A DNA stretch of 45,158 nucleotides from a bacterium (GCA_014803575.1 JAAVBO010000018.1:1-45158); one strand, 5' to 3'. Positions 34,162-43,565 are shown, numbered from the stretch's first letter. Notes: generated by a model from the sequence alone, not told the origin. A program made the numbers and translations.

Positions 34162-34554
34162 CTATCTTGCATTTTTATATTCTTTCCATTCATTAGTTGG
34201 CGGATTATTATTATAATTAAAAAATGTAAGGATATAAGTAGTTGCTAATTTATATGTAAACATACCCTTTGTCTTAACTTTTATAAAACCTTTATCTATT
34301 AGTTCATGCGATGCCTTACTAAAAGTATTTTTTGATAAATTGCATAACTTAGCCCCTTCTGCAATCCCTACTCCAATTTCTCCATTATTCATCCCATTAT
34401 ATCTGCGAATAAATAATAGTAAGACAGTTTTTGCAGATGATGATAACTTTATATAATTAATATTATCAAACATTTGATGTGTGATTTTTATAAATCCCTC
34501 TTTATTTCTTCTTCCTGTCATTTTCTCAAATTTATTAACTTTGCGCTTAATCAT
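34162..34554 (-). CDS. Winged-helix DNA-binding protein, replication-initiator-like
   Basis: 130 residues. A winged-helix fold is suggested by KLSSSAKTVLLLFIRRY, GAKLCNLSKNTFSKASHELI and DKGFIKVKTKG, as in N-terminal domains of plasmid or satellite replication initiators and related regulators. The C-terminus is Asn/Pro-rich. It overlaps the AlpA-like gene by 8 bp on the same strand, a coupling often seen in the control region of integrative elements. The 168-bp gap downstream holds nothing I can support. Confidence 0.6.
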   Translation of the reverse strand: MIKRKVNKFEKMTGRRNKEGFIKITHQMFDNINYIKLSSSAKTVLLLFIRRYNGMNNGEIGVGIAEGAKLCNLSKNTFSKASHELIDKGFIKVKTKGMFTYKLATTYILTFFNYNNNPPTNEWKEYKNAR

Positions 34555-34762
34555 AATAAACCTCCATATTTATAGTTTTACTTTTCAACCATTCATAGAA
34601 CTTATCTTCTGGATAAAGAATAATCTTTCCTATTTTTATATATGGTAAATCTTCCCACCCTTTTGCTTTGATACAGCGATGATGGTTAAGGGTTGATAAT
34701 TTAATGCCTAATATCTCGGCTACTTCTTTTTGGGTAAGATATTGTGTTTTCATATCAATCAT
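34547..34762 (-). CDS. AlpA/excisionase-like helix-turn-helix protein
   Basis: 71 residues with a MerR-like winged helix: YLTQKEVAEILGIKLSTLNH, then PYIKIGKIILYPEDKFYEWL. Such proteins (AlpA, Xis) bind near attachment sites and promote excision, often by regulating integrase use. It lies about 1 kb from the right att site, at the opposite end from the integrase. The AAGGAG-like site upstream (AAAAGGAGATAAAAT) supports translation from the ATG at 34762, or the in-frame ATG 3 codons later. Confidence 0.8.
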   Translation of the reverse strand: MIDMKTQYLTQKEVAEILGIKLSTLNHHRCIKAKGWEDLPYIKIGKIILYPEDKFYEWLKSKTINMEVYYD

Positions 34763-34860
34763 ATTTTATCTCCTTTTTTTACATCTAAAATGTACGTACA
34801 AGAGGTAATATAGATTGATATTTTTTTTAAAGAAATCCCAAAAGGCGCTTTTGTACCCAA

Positions 34861-35550
34861 TTATTTTTTAATAACTTTTCTATAATAGCTTTTTGCAGTA
34901 TTTATACTAACTTTTTCTTTGAGCATAATATAGTCTAACTGACTTATATATTTAGTACAATCTTTCGGAAAATATCCATTTGGATTTGCTAAGTATGTTT
35001 TCTTGAATTTTCTAAACTTACTAACTCCCTTTTTTGCTCCATTATTTCTATTATTCTTTGTAATAATTTGCTTTGTATCTTCTTTTATGACACTTCTAAA
35101 TCCTGTATATATCAAAATACTTTCTAATTTAGCCAATAATATTATATAAGCATAAGCCTCTGAGTTAGTGTAAATTTCTTTTTCGATATCATACTTATTT
35201 TCAATTTCAAAACTAGCTATTATAAAAATAGAAATTATAATACTTTCAAAAGTTCCCAATAAAGATACGCCTAATATCTTTTCATATTTTTGTTCAAAAT
35301 CCTCTCTGAGAGTTATATGAGAATAGCGAGCTTCTACACTAAAATATTTAATTAAATGAAATATACTTTTATATTCTTTACTAATATCTTTAATAATCGT
35401 AATTATCTTATTTATGTAATCATCATCAAATGACGATGTTATCAATAAAATTCTCTCTATATCTTCATTTAGATAAGAATAAATTTGAGATTTTCTTAAA
35501 TGATATCTTTCTTTTAAATATTTTGAATAAAGCGATTCGTTAATTAACAT
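34861..35550 (-). CDS. Uncharacterised helical protein at the right end of the island
   Basis: 229 residues, mostly helical and rich in Lys, Ile, Ser and Tyr. A hydrophobic stretch at about 93-113 (LLGTFESIIISIFIIASFEI) could be a buried helix or a membrane segment. A basic linker (KNNRNNGAKKGVSKFRKFKK, about 163-182) is followed by a C-terminal part that may be a helix-turn-helix (VSINTAKSYYRKV). I do not recognise a family. It is the last gene before the right att site. Confidence 0.6.
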   Translation of the reverse strand: MLINESLYSKYLKERYHLRKSQIYSYLNEDIERILLITSSFDDDYINKIITIIKDISKEYKSIFHLIKYFSVEARYSHITLREDFEQKYEKILGVSLLGTFESIIISIFIIASFEIENKYDIEKEIYTNSEAYAYIILLAKLESILIYTGFRSVIKEDTKQIITKNNRNNGAKKGVSKFRKFKKTYLANPNGYFPKDCTKYISQLDYIMLKEKVSINTAKSYYRKVIKK

Positions 35551-35644
35551 AATACACCCTTATATTTTTAAATAATCAACTTCTCTATTTTAAATATAAT
35601 TCCCACAATAATCAAATTTTTTTCCAACAAATTTCCGCAAAAAT

Positions 35645-35662
35645 TCGGCAATGATTCGGCAA
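35645..35662 (+). repeat. CGGCAAT direct repeats, putative integrase arm sites (right)
   Basis: CGGCAAT at 35645-35651 and 35656-35662, 11 bp apart with GATT between, matching the pair at 11209-11226. They are about 100 bp from the core at 35761-35780. Confidence 0.55.
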
Positions 35663-35732
35663 TGGAAATTTTGCCCGCAAAACTCATCGTTCTTACAAAC
35701 TTCATAACTCGTTGATTTTTGGAGGATTTTAG

Positions 35733-35808
<76 letters not shown>

Positions 35809-35961
35809 GTTTAAGATATTTATATAATATAAATTGTTTTTTTCAAAAATCAAGAAAAATATTTCAATCAATAATAAAATTTCATAAATTCCTTGACTTA
35901 ACAAAAAAATAATGATAGTTTAACAGGGATTTCCCGACAGTTAAATAAAAATGGGAGAATA

Positions 35962-35999
35962 CGATAAACGGTGAGTTTTCACTCTTTATCGATTTTTTG
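35962..35999 (+). terminator. Hairpin with T-run upstream of rpsP (terminator or attenuator)
   Basis: CGATAAA (35962-35968) pairs with TTTATCG (35985-35991), and GTGA (35971-35974) with TCAC (35979-35982) inside it, followed by ATTTTTTG. No gene on the plus strand ends nearby except possibly transcripts from the promoter-like TTGACT at 35893. It may be a leader attenuator of the ribosomal cluster. Confidence 0.45.
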
Positions 36000-36045
36000 T
36001 TTAACTAAAACTTAATAATAAAAAGACAAAAGAAAGGATTTAAAT

Positions 36046-36516
36046 ATGTCTGTAAAAATAAGATTATCAAGAAAAGGTTCTAAAAAGCGCCCTTTCAATC
36101 ATATAGTAGTTGCAAACAGCCGTGCTCCTCGTGATGGCGATTTTATTGAAAAGGTTGGAACATACAACCCTATGCTTCCAAAGGAAGATCCAAAACGTGT
36201 TGTACTTGTTGCTGACAGAATAAAATACTGGTTATCAATCGGTGCTCAACCATCTGATAAAGTTGCAAGATTTCTAAGTGAAGCTGGAATCACCGGAAAA
36301 TATGTAATCAATGACAAACAAACAAAGAAACCTCTTCCAAAGGCAAAAGCACAAGAACGTGCAAAAGCATTAGAAGAAAAAAGATTAGCAGCCGAAGAAG
36401 CAAAAAAACAAGCAGAGGCAGAAGCACAAGCTCAATTCGAAGCTGACAATAAACCAGCTGAAGAACAAGCAAGTGTTGAAACAGCTCCTGCAACAGAAGA
36501 AACTCCGGTCGCTTAA
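36046..36516 (+). CDS. rpsP: Ribosomal protein S16
   Basis: 156 residues. The first 80 are the S16 core ([20 protein letters not shown], then GTYNPM and [15 protein letters not shown]), a small-subunit assembly protein. The remaining half is a low-complexity tail rich in Lys/Glu/Ala then Glu/Pro/Ala/Thr, longer than the short E. coli protein of 82 residues. AAAGGA precedes the ATG. First gene of the rpsP-rimM-trmD-rplS cluster. Confidence 0.96.
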   Translation: MSVKIRLSRKGSKKRPFNHIVVANSRAPRDGDFIEKVGTYNPMLPKEDPKRVVLVADRIKYWLSIGAQPSDKVARFLSEAGITGKYVINDKQTKKPLPKAKAQERAKALEEKRLAAEEAKKQAEAEAQAQFEADNKPAEEQASVETAPATEETPVA

Positions 36517-36541
36517 ATAATACAACAGCAAAAGGGTTAAA

Positions 36542-37051
36542 ATGACTATATCAGATAAAATCTTAGTTGGAAAAATATTTGATGCTCATGGTATCCGCGG
36601 ATTGGTAAAGATAAAATCTTTTACTGAAAATCCTGTGGCAATTTGTGATTATTCTCCTCTTACAGATGAAAATGGCAAAGAATATAAAATACAACTTAAA
36701 AGCAAGGGTAAATCTGATATAATAATTGTGGCGATAAATGACATTTCAGACAGAACCACAGCCGAAACATTAAAAGGAACAATGCTTTATGCCTCTCGCT
36801 CTTCAATTATTGATAACGAGAAAGATGTTCTTATTTCCGAACTTGATAATTTCAAGGTAATGGATGATAAGGACAACATTGTCGGCACTGTACTTGGAAC
36901 TTTTAATTATGGTGCGGGTGATATTTTGGAAATTGAAATAAACGGCAGTGATAAAACCGCTCTTCTTTCAATTAACGAATATTCTGTTCGTGAAATAAAC
37001 AAAGAAAAGGAATATATAAAAATTGACCGAGAACACTTGTTGGAAAGTTAA
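36542..37051 (+). CDS. rimM: Ribosome maturation factor RimM
   Basis: 169 residues with the N-terminal RimM domain (VGKIFDAHGIRGLVKIKSFT, about 9-28) and a C-terminal PRC-barrel (VMDDKDNIVGTVLGTFNYGAGDILEIE). It binds S19 in the 30S head during 16S rRNA processing. It lies 25 bp after rpsP, and its 3' end overlaps the start of trmD by 29 bp in another frame. Confidence 0.95.
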   Translation: MTISDKILVGKIFDAHGIRGLVKIKSFTENPVAICDYSPLTDENGKEYKIQLKSKGKSDIIIVAINDISDRTTAETLKGTMLYASRSSIIDNEKDVLISELDNFKVMDDKDNIVGTVLGTFNYGAGDILEIEINGSDKTALLSINEYSVREINKEKEYIKIDREHLLES

Positions 37052-37736
37052 TATTTTAACACTATTCCCTGAAATGTTTGATTTTCTAAATCACTCAATA
37101 ATAAAAAGGGCAATAGATAATAAGATATTAAACTTAAACACAATAAATATAAGGGATTTTGCAACTGATAATTATAAAACAGTTGACGATACTCCTTATG
37201 GTGGTGGTGCTGGTCAACTTTTAAAACCTGATATACTTGGTTATGCGATAGATAGTGTTTATAACAAGGCTGAAAAGAAGGGATCAATCATATACCTTTC
37301 TCCTCGCGGAAAAATATTCAACCAATCTGTTGCTGAAAGATTAAGCAAGGAATCTGAAACTACCTTTATTTGTGGCCATTATGAAGGTATAGATGAACGC
37401 GTGATAGAGTATTATGAAATAGAGGAGCTAAGCCTTGGGGATTTTGTCCTTTCCGGTGGTGAAACTGCATTATTTCCTATACTTGATGCAACAACTCGTC
37501 TTCTTCCAAATGTTTTAGGAAGTGCACATTCCTTAACTGAGGAAAGTTTTTCTAATTCATTAAACGGAATGCTTGAATATCCACAATATACTCGTCCGGA
37601 GATTTGGAATGATATACCCGTTCCAGAAATTCTGAAATCGGGACATCATAAAAAAATTTCGGATTGGAAAAAGGAAAAATCTTTGGAAATAACCAAAAAA
37701 AACAGACCCGACTTGCTAAAAAATATTGAAAAATAA
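37023..37736 (+). CDS. trmD: tRNA (guanine-37-N1)-methyltransferase TrmD
   Basis: 237 residues. VNILTLFPEMF near the N-terminus, DDTPYGGGAGQLLKP, LSPRGKIFNQ, FICGHYEGIDERVIE and the knotted SAM site LGDFVLSGGE identify TrmD, which methylates G37 next to the anticodon to prevent frameshifting. The only usable start is a TTG at 37023 (preceded by AAAGGAA), because the residue before the usual WKVNIL start is a Cys codon. It therefore overlaps rimM by 29 bp, implying translational coupling. Confidence 0.95.
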   Translation: MTENTCWKVNILTLFPEMFDFLNHSIIKRAIDNKILNLNTINIRDFATDNYKTVDDTPYGGGAGQLLKPDILGYAIDSVYNKAEKKGSIIYLSPRGKIFNQSVAERLSKESETTFICGHYEGIDERVIEYYEIEELSLGDFVLSGGETALFPILDATTRLLPNVLGSAHSLTEESFSNSLNGMLEYPQYTRPEIWNDIPVPEILKSGHHKKISDWKKEKSLEITKKNRPDLLKNIEK

Positions 37737-37782
37737 AAACTACATTGTATTATTAAACTTATAAATAGAAAGGTAAAAAAAA

Positions 37783-38187
37783 ATGAATTTATTAAAAGCT
37801 ATTGAAACAAAAAATGTTGAAAAATTATCAACACATAAAATACCAAACTTCAAATCCGGTGATACTCTTAAAGTTCACACAAAGGTTATTGAAGGTAAAA
37901 ATGAACGTATTCAAATATTTGAAGGTGTATGTATTGCAAGAAAAAACAAAGGTATAAACTCTTCTTTCACAGTAAGAAAAATTTCTTTCGGTGAAGGCGT
38001 TGAAAAGGTATTTCCTCTTTATTCTCCAAATATTGCAAAAATTGAAGTTGTAAAATATGGTAAAGTAAGAAGAAGTAAACTTTATTACCTTAGAAGTTTA
38101 TTCGGTAAAAAAGCAAGAATTGCTGAAGATTTGGCAACAGCACACAAAATGAGTGAAGCTGAAAAAGCAAAAGACGAAGCAAAATAA
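37783..38187 (+). CDS. rplS: Ribosomal protein L19
   Basis: 134 residues. The L19 core is visible as [53 protein letters not shown] and [12 protein letters not shown]. The protein sits at the 30S-50S interface. A short charged tail follows. It comes 46 bp after trmD and closes the conserved cluster. Confidence 0.96.
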   Translation: MNLLKAIETKNVEKLSTHKIPNFKSGDTLKVHTKVIEGKNERIQIFEGVCIARKNKGINSSFTVRKISFGEGVEKVFPLYSPNIAKIEVVKYGKVRRSKLYYLRSLFGKKARIAEDLATAHKMSEAEKAKDEAK

Positions 38188-38211
38188 CAACAATAAAAAG
38201 GGGTCATAAAA

Positions 38212-38739
38212 ATGGTTAAGAAAAGCAAAAGTGGTTTTGTTAAGTTTCAAAACAAAATAACAAGAAATTTTGTTAACTTTTTTATGACTCTTTCAAAAAA
38301 TAAAAATCCTTTTGAAACTATTGTTGGATTTGCTATTTTATTTATTGCCATATATTTCCTTATTTGGGGAATTTTAACCGCAAAAACAAACAACATATCC
38401 GGATATAATTTATACACAAACTTTTCATCAATCGGCGGACTTTCCCGCGGGGCTGATGTTTCGGTCAACGGTGTAAAGGTTGGTTCTGTCATTGAAACAA
38501 AATTAAATCCGATTGATTACAGTGTTGATGTTTTAATGTCAATTGACAGTAAGTATAAATTTCCAAAAAATACTGTTGCCTCAATTTCAACTTATGGAAT
38601 AATCGGTGACAAGTATATAAAATTTGAAATAGGTTCAGAAAAAGATTTAATTGAACCTAACGGAAAATTGAAATCAAAACCTTTTAAATCATTAGAAGAA
38701 ATAATCAGTGATGTGATATTCAAATCAAACGAAAAATAA
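38212..38739 (+). CDS. mlaD: MlaD-like MCE-domain lipid transport protein
   Basis: 175 residues. A basic N-terminus, one membrane span (about 37-56), then an MCE domain (YNLYTNFSSIGGLSRGADVS, VKVGSVI, STYGIIGDKYIKFEIG), the layout of MlaD. MlaD forms a hexameric ring in the periplasm on the MlaFE transporter and carries phospholipids across the periplasm. No other mla genes are beside it. The DUF2155 gene follows after 14 bp. Confidence 0.88.
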   Translation: MVKKSKSGFVKFQNKITRNFVNFFMTLSKNKNPFETIVGFAILFIAIYFLIWGILTAKTNNISGYNLYTNFSSIGGLSRGADVSVNGVKVGSVIETKLNPIDYSVDVLMSIDSKYKFPKNTVASISTYGIIGDKYIKFEIGSEKDLIEPNGKLKSKPFKSLEEIISDVIFKSNEK

Positions 38740-38753
38740 CAGGTACAAAAATT

Positions 38754-39206
38754 ATGAAAAAAACATTAAACATTTTAATATGTATGACTTTTATATTTAT
38801 TTCCAATAACTGTTTTGCTTTTACAAATATACCACAAAATATGGCTATTATCAGAGCATTAAATAAGCAAACCGGAAGAACTAAGGATATTGAAATTCCT
38901 GTTGGTGAACAAACTATTTTCGAAAATATCTTGATTGATATGAAGGCTTGTTTTACTCGTCCGGAAGATGAAACACCGGAAGAAACATCCTTTGTTCAAA
39001 TAACAGAAGTTAATACAGGTTTCAAGGAAGAATTATCCTCTGTAAAAAAGGGAAAGTTAATATTTTCCGGTTGGATGTTCTCCTCTTCACCAAGTCTTGT
39101 TGCGATGGAACATCCAAACTATGATATATGGCTTTTGGAATGTAAAGATAATCCGAAACTTGCAAAAATCACACTTCCAACAGAACTACAATCGGAAATA
39201 AGATAA
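38754..39206 (+). CDS. DUF2155 secreted protein
   Basis: 150 residues. Signal peptide (about 1-22, ending CFA), then the DUF2155 pattern: ALNKQTGRTKDIEIPVGE, a Cys in DMKACFTRPEDE, SGWMFSSSPSLVAMEHPNYD and a Cys in WLLECKD. The two Cys probably form a disulfide in the periplasm. The family is common in alphaproteobacteria next to envelope genes; function unknown. The stop abuts the next gene. Confidence 0.85.
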   Translation: MKKTLNILICMTFIFISNNCFAFTNIPQNMAIIRALNKQTGRTKDIEIPVGEQTIFENILIDMKACFTRPEDETPEETSFVQITEVNTGFKEELSSVKKGKLIFSGWMFSSSPSLVAMEHPNYDIWLLECKDNPKLAKITLPTELQSEIR

Positions 39207-39797
39207 ATGCTTTTAAAAAGAAAAAAGAAATTAACATTTTGGGAAAAAACAAAAAATTTTATCTATCCGAAAAAGGGATTAATCAGAGCATACAAATATA
39301 TTTTTAAACGAGTATCTCGTATTCCAGATAAATCACATGCAATCGCAATAGGTGTTGCCTGCGGTGTAGGGGTATCCATGACTCCATTCGTTGGATTTCA
39401 GTTATTGTTAACTGCACTTTGTGCCTTTATTTTAAGGGGAAATATAATTGCAGGACTTTTTGCAACAGCAATCGGAAACCCTATCACTTTTCCATTTATT
39501 TGGATTGGGTCTTATAAACTTGGCAATCTTATCATAGGACAATCTGCATTATCCGAAGGAAAAATTCATTTCATAGAACTTTTCAAAGATATGAAAGAAG
39601 CCATAGTTATGCTTGATTTTAATTTATTGATAGAAAATGTTTTACCAATCCTTATTCCTATGGCAATAGGCGGAACTATAATGGCAATCATATCCGGATT
39701 TATTACATACTATCTTATAATAGGAATGATTGATGAATACAAACGCACGCATCAAAAAAAGATAGAAACTGCAAAGGCTAAAAGGACGCAAAAATGA
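39207..39797 (+). CDS. DUF2062 membrane protein (second copy)
   Basis: 196 residues with the DUF2062 pattern: a basic N-terminus, HAIAIGVACGVGVSMTPFVG, ATAIGNPITFPFIW and a last membrane segment before a Lys/Arg tail. It is related to the protein at 6524-7114 and has the same length. Coupled to the gene before it (adjacent stop/start) and overlapping acpS by 4 bp. Confidence 0.82.
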   Translation: MLLKRKKKLTFWEKTKNFIYPKKGLIRAYKYIFKRVSRIPDKSHAIAIGVACGVGVSMTPFVGFQLLLTALCAFILRGNIIAGLFATAIGNPITFPFIWIGSYKLGNLIIGQSALSEGKIHFIELFKDMKEAIVMLDFNLLIENVLPILIPMAIGGTIMAIISGFITYYLIIGMIDEYKRTHQKKIETAKAKRTQK

Positions 39798-40201
39798 TTT
39801 TTGGAATTGGAACTGATATAACAGACAATTCAAGAATTGAAAAAATACTTTCAAAGTATCCAACTTTGTTTTTAAAAAAATATTTTTCCGAGGCGGAATA
39901 TTTTCAATATAAAAATTTGGATAATGTGAAATTTGCAAAAAAAATTTCAAAACTTTATTCCGGAAAGGAAGCTTTTTTCAAAGCTATTGGCACAGGTCTT
40001 CGCTTTAATATGTCATTCAGAGATATTGTTATATTAAAGGATAATCTTGGAAAACCATACATAAAAATATCCGGTGAAACATTGAATTATATTGAAAAAA
40101 ATATTACTTCAATAAACAATATTAAAATACATATCTCTTTATCAGATGAAATAAATTCGTCAATTGCCTTTGTTATTATTGAAAAAATTGATATTTTTTA
40201 A
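39794..40201 (+). CDS. acpS: Holo-[acyl-carrier-protein] synthase
   Basis: 135 residues. The conserved start IFGIGTDITD with Asp8, and the second Mg-binding motif SGKEAFFKAIGTG with Glu59. It transfers 4'-phosphopantetheine from CoA to acyl carrier protein. It overlaps the upstream DUF2062 gene by 4 bp and precedes lepB and rnc, an order common in alphaproteobacteria. Confidence 0.95.
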   Translation: MIFGIGTDITDNSRIEKILSKYPTLFLKKYFSEAEYFQYKNLDNVKFAKKISKLYSGKEAFFKAIGTGLRFNMSFRDIVILKDNLGKPYIKISGETLNYIEKNITSINNIKIHISLSDEINSSIAFVIIEKIDIF

Positions 40202-40274
40202 TTTTATCATTGTTTTTTTTCGTATAATTATTTATTATTATAAAATAAAAATTTCTAAAAAATAAGTGGGTAAA

Positions 40275-41174
40275 ATGGGAAAAAAGAAAAAAAAAGCATC
40301 ACAAGAATTAAAAGAAACGATAAAGGCTATTTTTTGGGCTGCAATTCTTGCTATAATAATTAGAACTTTTGCAATTGAACCTTTTCATATTCCATCTGAT
40401 TCTATGATACCAAATTTATTTGTCGGAGATCATTTATTCGTATCGAAAATATCTTACGGCTATTCACGACAATCATTTCCTTTTTCTTTGCCATTGATAA
40501 AGGACAGAATATTTTTTACCGAACCAGAAGTCGGTGATGTAATTGTTTTCAAAAAAATAAAGGGCAAGCCTGATAATTATATAAAACGACTTATTGGTCG
40601 CCCAGGTGATGTAATTCAAATGAAAAATGGTATTTTAAATATAAATGGCAAACAGTTGAAAAGAGAATATATTGATAAATTTTTTATTGTAAATCTACCA
40701 TATAATTTGAGAAAGTCTGACAGCATTACTATTACAACACAAGATGCACAAACTTTGACTGTAATTGATACAAAAAAATTATATATAAACGGACGTCCTC
40801 TTAAAAAAGATCAATATAGTATCGCATATAAGAATATTCCTAATTTCAAAGGAGAAGCGATTGAGTTAAATAAGTATAAATATACTCTTCCAAATGGAAA
40901 AGAACATTTTGTAATTGAAATAAGCGATTCCGAGCAAATGGACAATACCGGTGAATATATTGTTCCGGAAGATCATTACTTTATGATGGGTGATAATCGT
41001 GATATGTCCGAAGACAGTAGATTTTTGGAAGATGTTGGATATATTCATAGGCGTGATTTAATCGGTCGTGCAAATATAATTTTTTATTCCCATAATAATT
41101 CGGTAAACATATTTGAAGTATGGAAATATTTTAAACCAATAAGATATGAAAGAATTTTTAACAAGATAAAGTAA
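40275..41174 (+). CDS. lepB: Signal peptidase I
   Basis: 299 residues from the ATG at 40275; a GTG three codons earlier (40266) is also possible. A Lys-rich start, one membrane span (about 16-34), catalytic Ser43 in IPSDSMIPN, and general-base Lys104 in NYIKRLIGRPGD. The C-terminal GDNRDMSEDSR box is intact. It removes signal peptides of exported proteins on the periplasmic side. A 90-residue insertion lies between the Lys and GDNR motifs. Confidence 0.95.
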   Translation: MGKKKKKASQELKETIKAIFWAAILAIIIRTFAIEPFHIPSDSMIPNLFVGDHLFVSKISYGYSRQSFPFSLPLIKDRIFFTEPEVGDVIVFKKIKGKPDNYIKRLIGRPGDVIQMKNGILNINGKQLKREYIDKFFIVNLPYNLRKSDSITITTQDAQTLTVIDTKKLYINGRPLKKDQYSIAYKNIPNFKGEAIELNKYKYTLPNGKEHFVIEISDSEQMDNTGEYIVPEDHYFMMGDNRDMSEDSRFLEDVGYIHRRDLIGRANIIFYSHNNSVNIFEVWKYFKPIRYERIFNKIK

Positions 41175-41179
41175 AAAAA

Positions 41180-42022
41180 ATGATAAAAGAAACAATTGTT
41201 GATGATATTTATTCACCAAAGCCACCTAAAAAAACAAAGAAAACAAAAATAACTTATGATGATTTTTGTGAAATTTTGAATTATCGTTTTAAAAAGGTTG
41301 TCCTTTTGAAACGTGCTCTTACTCATTCGAGTTTTACGAAAAATCGTCTTGAAAATAACCAAAGATTGGAATTTTTGGGAGACAGAGTTTTGGGATTGAC
41401 TATTGCATCAATTTTATATGAAAATTATCCTCTTGAAGATGAGGGGTCTCTTGCAATTCGTCATTCAACTTTGGTATCTGCAAAAACTCTTGCCGGTATT
41501 GCCGATAAAATAAGAATATCTGATTTATTGGAATTGTCCCCACAGGAATTAAAAAGAAAAGGTTATAAAAACAAAAATATTCTTGCCGATTCTATGGAAG
41601 CATTGCTTGGTGCAATTTATTTGGACAGTGGTTTTGAAACGGTATTTAAAATAATTCAAAGACTTTGGGCTGAAAATATTGAAAAATCAAGAACTCCGTT
41701 GAAGGATTCAAAAACAAAGCTTCAAGAATATACACAAAAAAAATATAATACCCATCCTATATATACACTTCTTGAAAAAATCGGTCCTGCACACACTCCG
41801 ACATTTAGGACTACTTGCACTATTGGTGATGTGACCGAAGTTGCCGAAGGTCCATCAAAGCGTGATGCGGAACAATTGACTGCTGCAAAAATTCTTCAAA
41901 GATTAAATCTTTTAAATGAGGAAGAATTGGAAGATTTAAAATTGTATGAAGAATCTGTTGAAAAGGAAAAAGAAAAAAATAGGGAAGCAAAAGACATAGT
42001 AATTGAGCCTACATCATTTTAG
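41180..42022 (+). CDS. rnc: Ribonuclease III
   Basis: 280 residues. The RNase III domain has the signature NQRLEFLGDRVL with Glu64 and Asp68 and the second acidic pair Asp137/Glu140 (ADSMEALLGAIYLD). A double-stranded RNA-binding domain follows (KTKLQEYTQKKYNTHPIYTL through AEQLTAAKILQRL), then a charged tail. The N-terminal 20-residue Lys/Pro extension and the 35-residue C-terminal tail are longer than usual. It processes rRNA and structured RNA. It starts 5 bp after lepB. Confidence 0.95.
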   Translation: MIKETIVDDIYSPKPPKKTKKTKITYDDFCEILNYRFKKVVLLKRALTHSSFTKNRLENNQRLEFLGDRVLGLTIASILYENYPLEDEGSLAIRHSTLVSAKTLAGIADKIRISDLLELSPQELKRKGYKNKNILADSMEALLGAIYLDSGFETVFKIIQRLWAENIEKSRTPLKDSKTKLQEYTQKKYNTHPIYTLLEKIGPAHTPTFRTTCTIGDVTEVAEGPSKRDAEQLTAAKILQRLNLLNEEELEDLKLYEESVEKEKEKNREAKDIVIEPTSF

Positions 42023-42053
42023 TATAAAGATACAATTATAAAATTCTTTAATT

Positions 42054-43565
42054 TTAAGGTAATTTTCGCCTAAATGATAAGGCCATAGATATATCAGTCG
42101 GAATAACAATGTCGCGTTGTTCCATATCTGCGATAGTTCTTGCAACTTTCATAGTTTTATAATAACCACGGGCTGATAATTTTAATTTTTCTGCGGATTT
42201 TGTAAGAAGTTCCATCGCCTCCGGTATTATATTAGAAGATTCTTCAATTTGTTTTCCGGATAAAGAAGAATTTAGCAAGTTATCAATGTTGTAAATCTTT
42301 TTTAATCGTTCGTTTTCAAATTTTCTTGCCTTTATGACACGTTCCCTTACAGTTTTAGAATCGTCTGACACCTTTATTTTATCCAAATCCCACGGATTAA
42401 TATTTTCAACCTCTACAGTTAAATCAATTCTGTCATACAAAGGTCCGCTTATTCGATTTTGATATTTCAAAGCACAAAGCGGAGCAGAAGAGCAAGCATG
42501 CTCCGGATCACCAAAATGTCCACATTTACAAGGATTCATCGCCGCGATAAGTTGAAACTTCGCCGGATATGTTATGTGTCCGTTTGCCCTTGCAACACTT
42601 ACAATACCTCTTTCCAACGGTTGTCTTAAACTGTCAAGTGCAGAGGAGGAAAATTCAGGAAGCTCATCTAAAAATAAAATACCGTTATGGGCAAGTGAAA
42701 CTTCTCCCGGTTTTGCGTGTATTCCGCCACCGGTCAATGCCACTTGTGAGGCGGTATGATGTGGTGAGCGAAAAGGTCTTGTGATACAAAGTCCCTTATC
42801 TCCTAAAAGTCCAGCAACAGAATTTATTGTTGAAATTTCCAATGCCTCCTTTGCTGTCATAGGAGGAAGTATTGTAGGAAGACGTGATGCAAGCATAGAT
42901 TTTCCTACACCTGGGGGACCAATCATTAACATATGATGCCCACCAACAGCAGCAATTTCAAGAGCCTTTCTTGCGGTTTCCTGTCCCTTTATTTCTATCA
43001 TATCAACGGAATATTTTTCATCAAATACAGGTGGGGTCATTTCATTGGTTATGATTTGAGTTCCCTTAAAATGATTTATTAATGCGACAAGATTTGTGGC
43101 TCCCAAAACATCTTTGTTTCCGGCCCATAATGCCTGAGATACTTGTAATTCCGGACAAATTATACCTAAGCCCATAGCATTTGCATTTACCGCAGCCGGC
43201 AAAATACCATTTACCGGTTTTATCATACCATCAAGTCCAAGTTCACCTAAAATCATATATCTTGAAATTTCCTCATTTGGAACAACACCAAGAGCCGTCA
43301 ATATTGCCATGGCAATAGGTAAATCGAAATGAGAACCCTCCTTTACCACATCCGCAGGTGCAAGATTTACAATTATTCTTTTTGCAGGAAGAGAAAATCC
43401 CATAGCGGAAAATGCGGATTGAATACGCTCTTTTGCTTCGCTTATTGCCTTATCCGGAAGTCCAACAATTAAAAATTTAGGAAGTCCCGCTGAAATCATA
43501 ACTTCCACAGAAACTTTTATTACATCTATACCATTAAAAGCCGGCGTAAAAATTTTAGCTATCAT
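42054..43565 (-). CDS. comM: YifB/ComM-family Mg-chelatase-like AAA+ ATPase
   Basis: 503 residues from the ATG at 43565, chosen for its AGGAGGAAT site; the longer frame to 43643 only adds hydrophobic shadow sequence. The N-terminal ChlI-like domain (residues 30-170) with LVGLPDKAISEAKERI is followed by an AAA+ core with Walker A MIGPPGVGKSM, Walker B NGILFLDELPEFS and a Cys-containing zinc-like loop (CKCGHFGDPEHAC). ComM is a hexameric helicase that aids branch migration when foreign DNA is integrated. It is convergent with rnc and divergent from the outer-membrane gene. Confidence 0.9.
   Translation of the reverse strand: MIAKIFTPAFNGIDVIKVSVEVMISAGLPKFLIVGLPDKAISEAKERIQSAFSAMGFSLPAKRIIVNLAPADVVKEGSHFDLPIAMAILTALGVVPNEEISRYMILGELGLDGMIKPVNGILPAAVNANAMGLGIICPELQVSQALWAGNKDVLGATNLVALINHFKGTQIITNEMTPPVFDEKYSVDMIEIKGQETARKALEIAAVGGHHMLMIGPPGVGKSMLASRLPTILPPMTAKEALEISTINSVAGLLGDKGLCITRPFRSPHHTASQVALTGGGIHAKPGEVSLAHNGILFLDELPEFSSSALDSLRQPLERGIVSVARANGHITYPAKFQLIAAMNPCKCGHFGDPEHACSSAPLCALKYQNRISGPLYDRIDLTVEVENINPWDLDKIKVSDDSKTVRERVIKARKFENERLKKIYNIDNLLNSSLSGKQIEESSNIIPEAMELLTKSAEKLKLSARGYYKTMKVARTIADMEQRDIVIPTDISMALSFRRKLP

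Noticed and set aside
33996-34193. 65-residue minus-strand hydrophobic frame
   Set aside because: It overlaps the end of the winged-helix gene, has no ribosome site, and is low-complexity AT-rich sequence.
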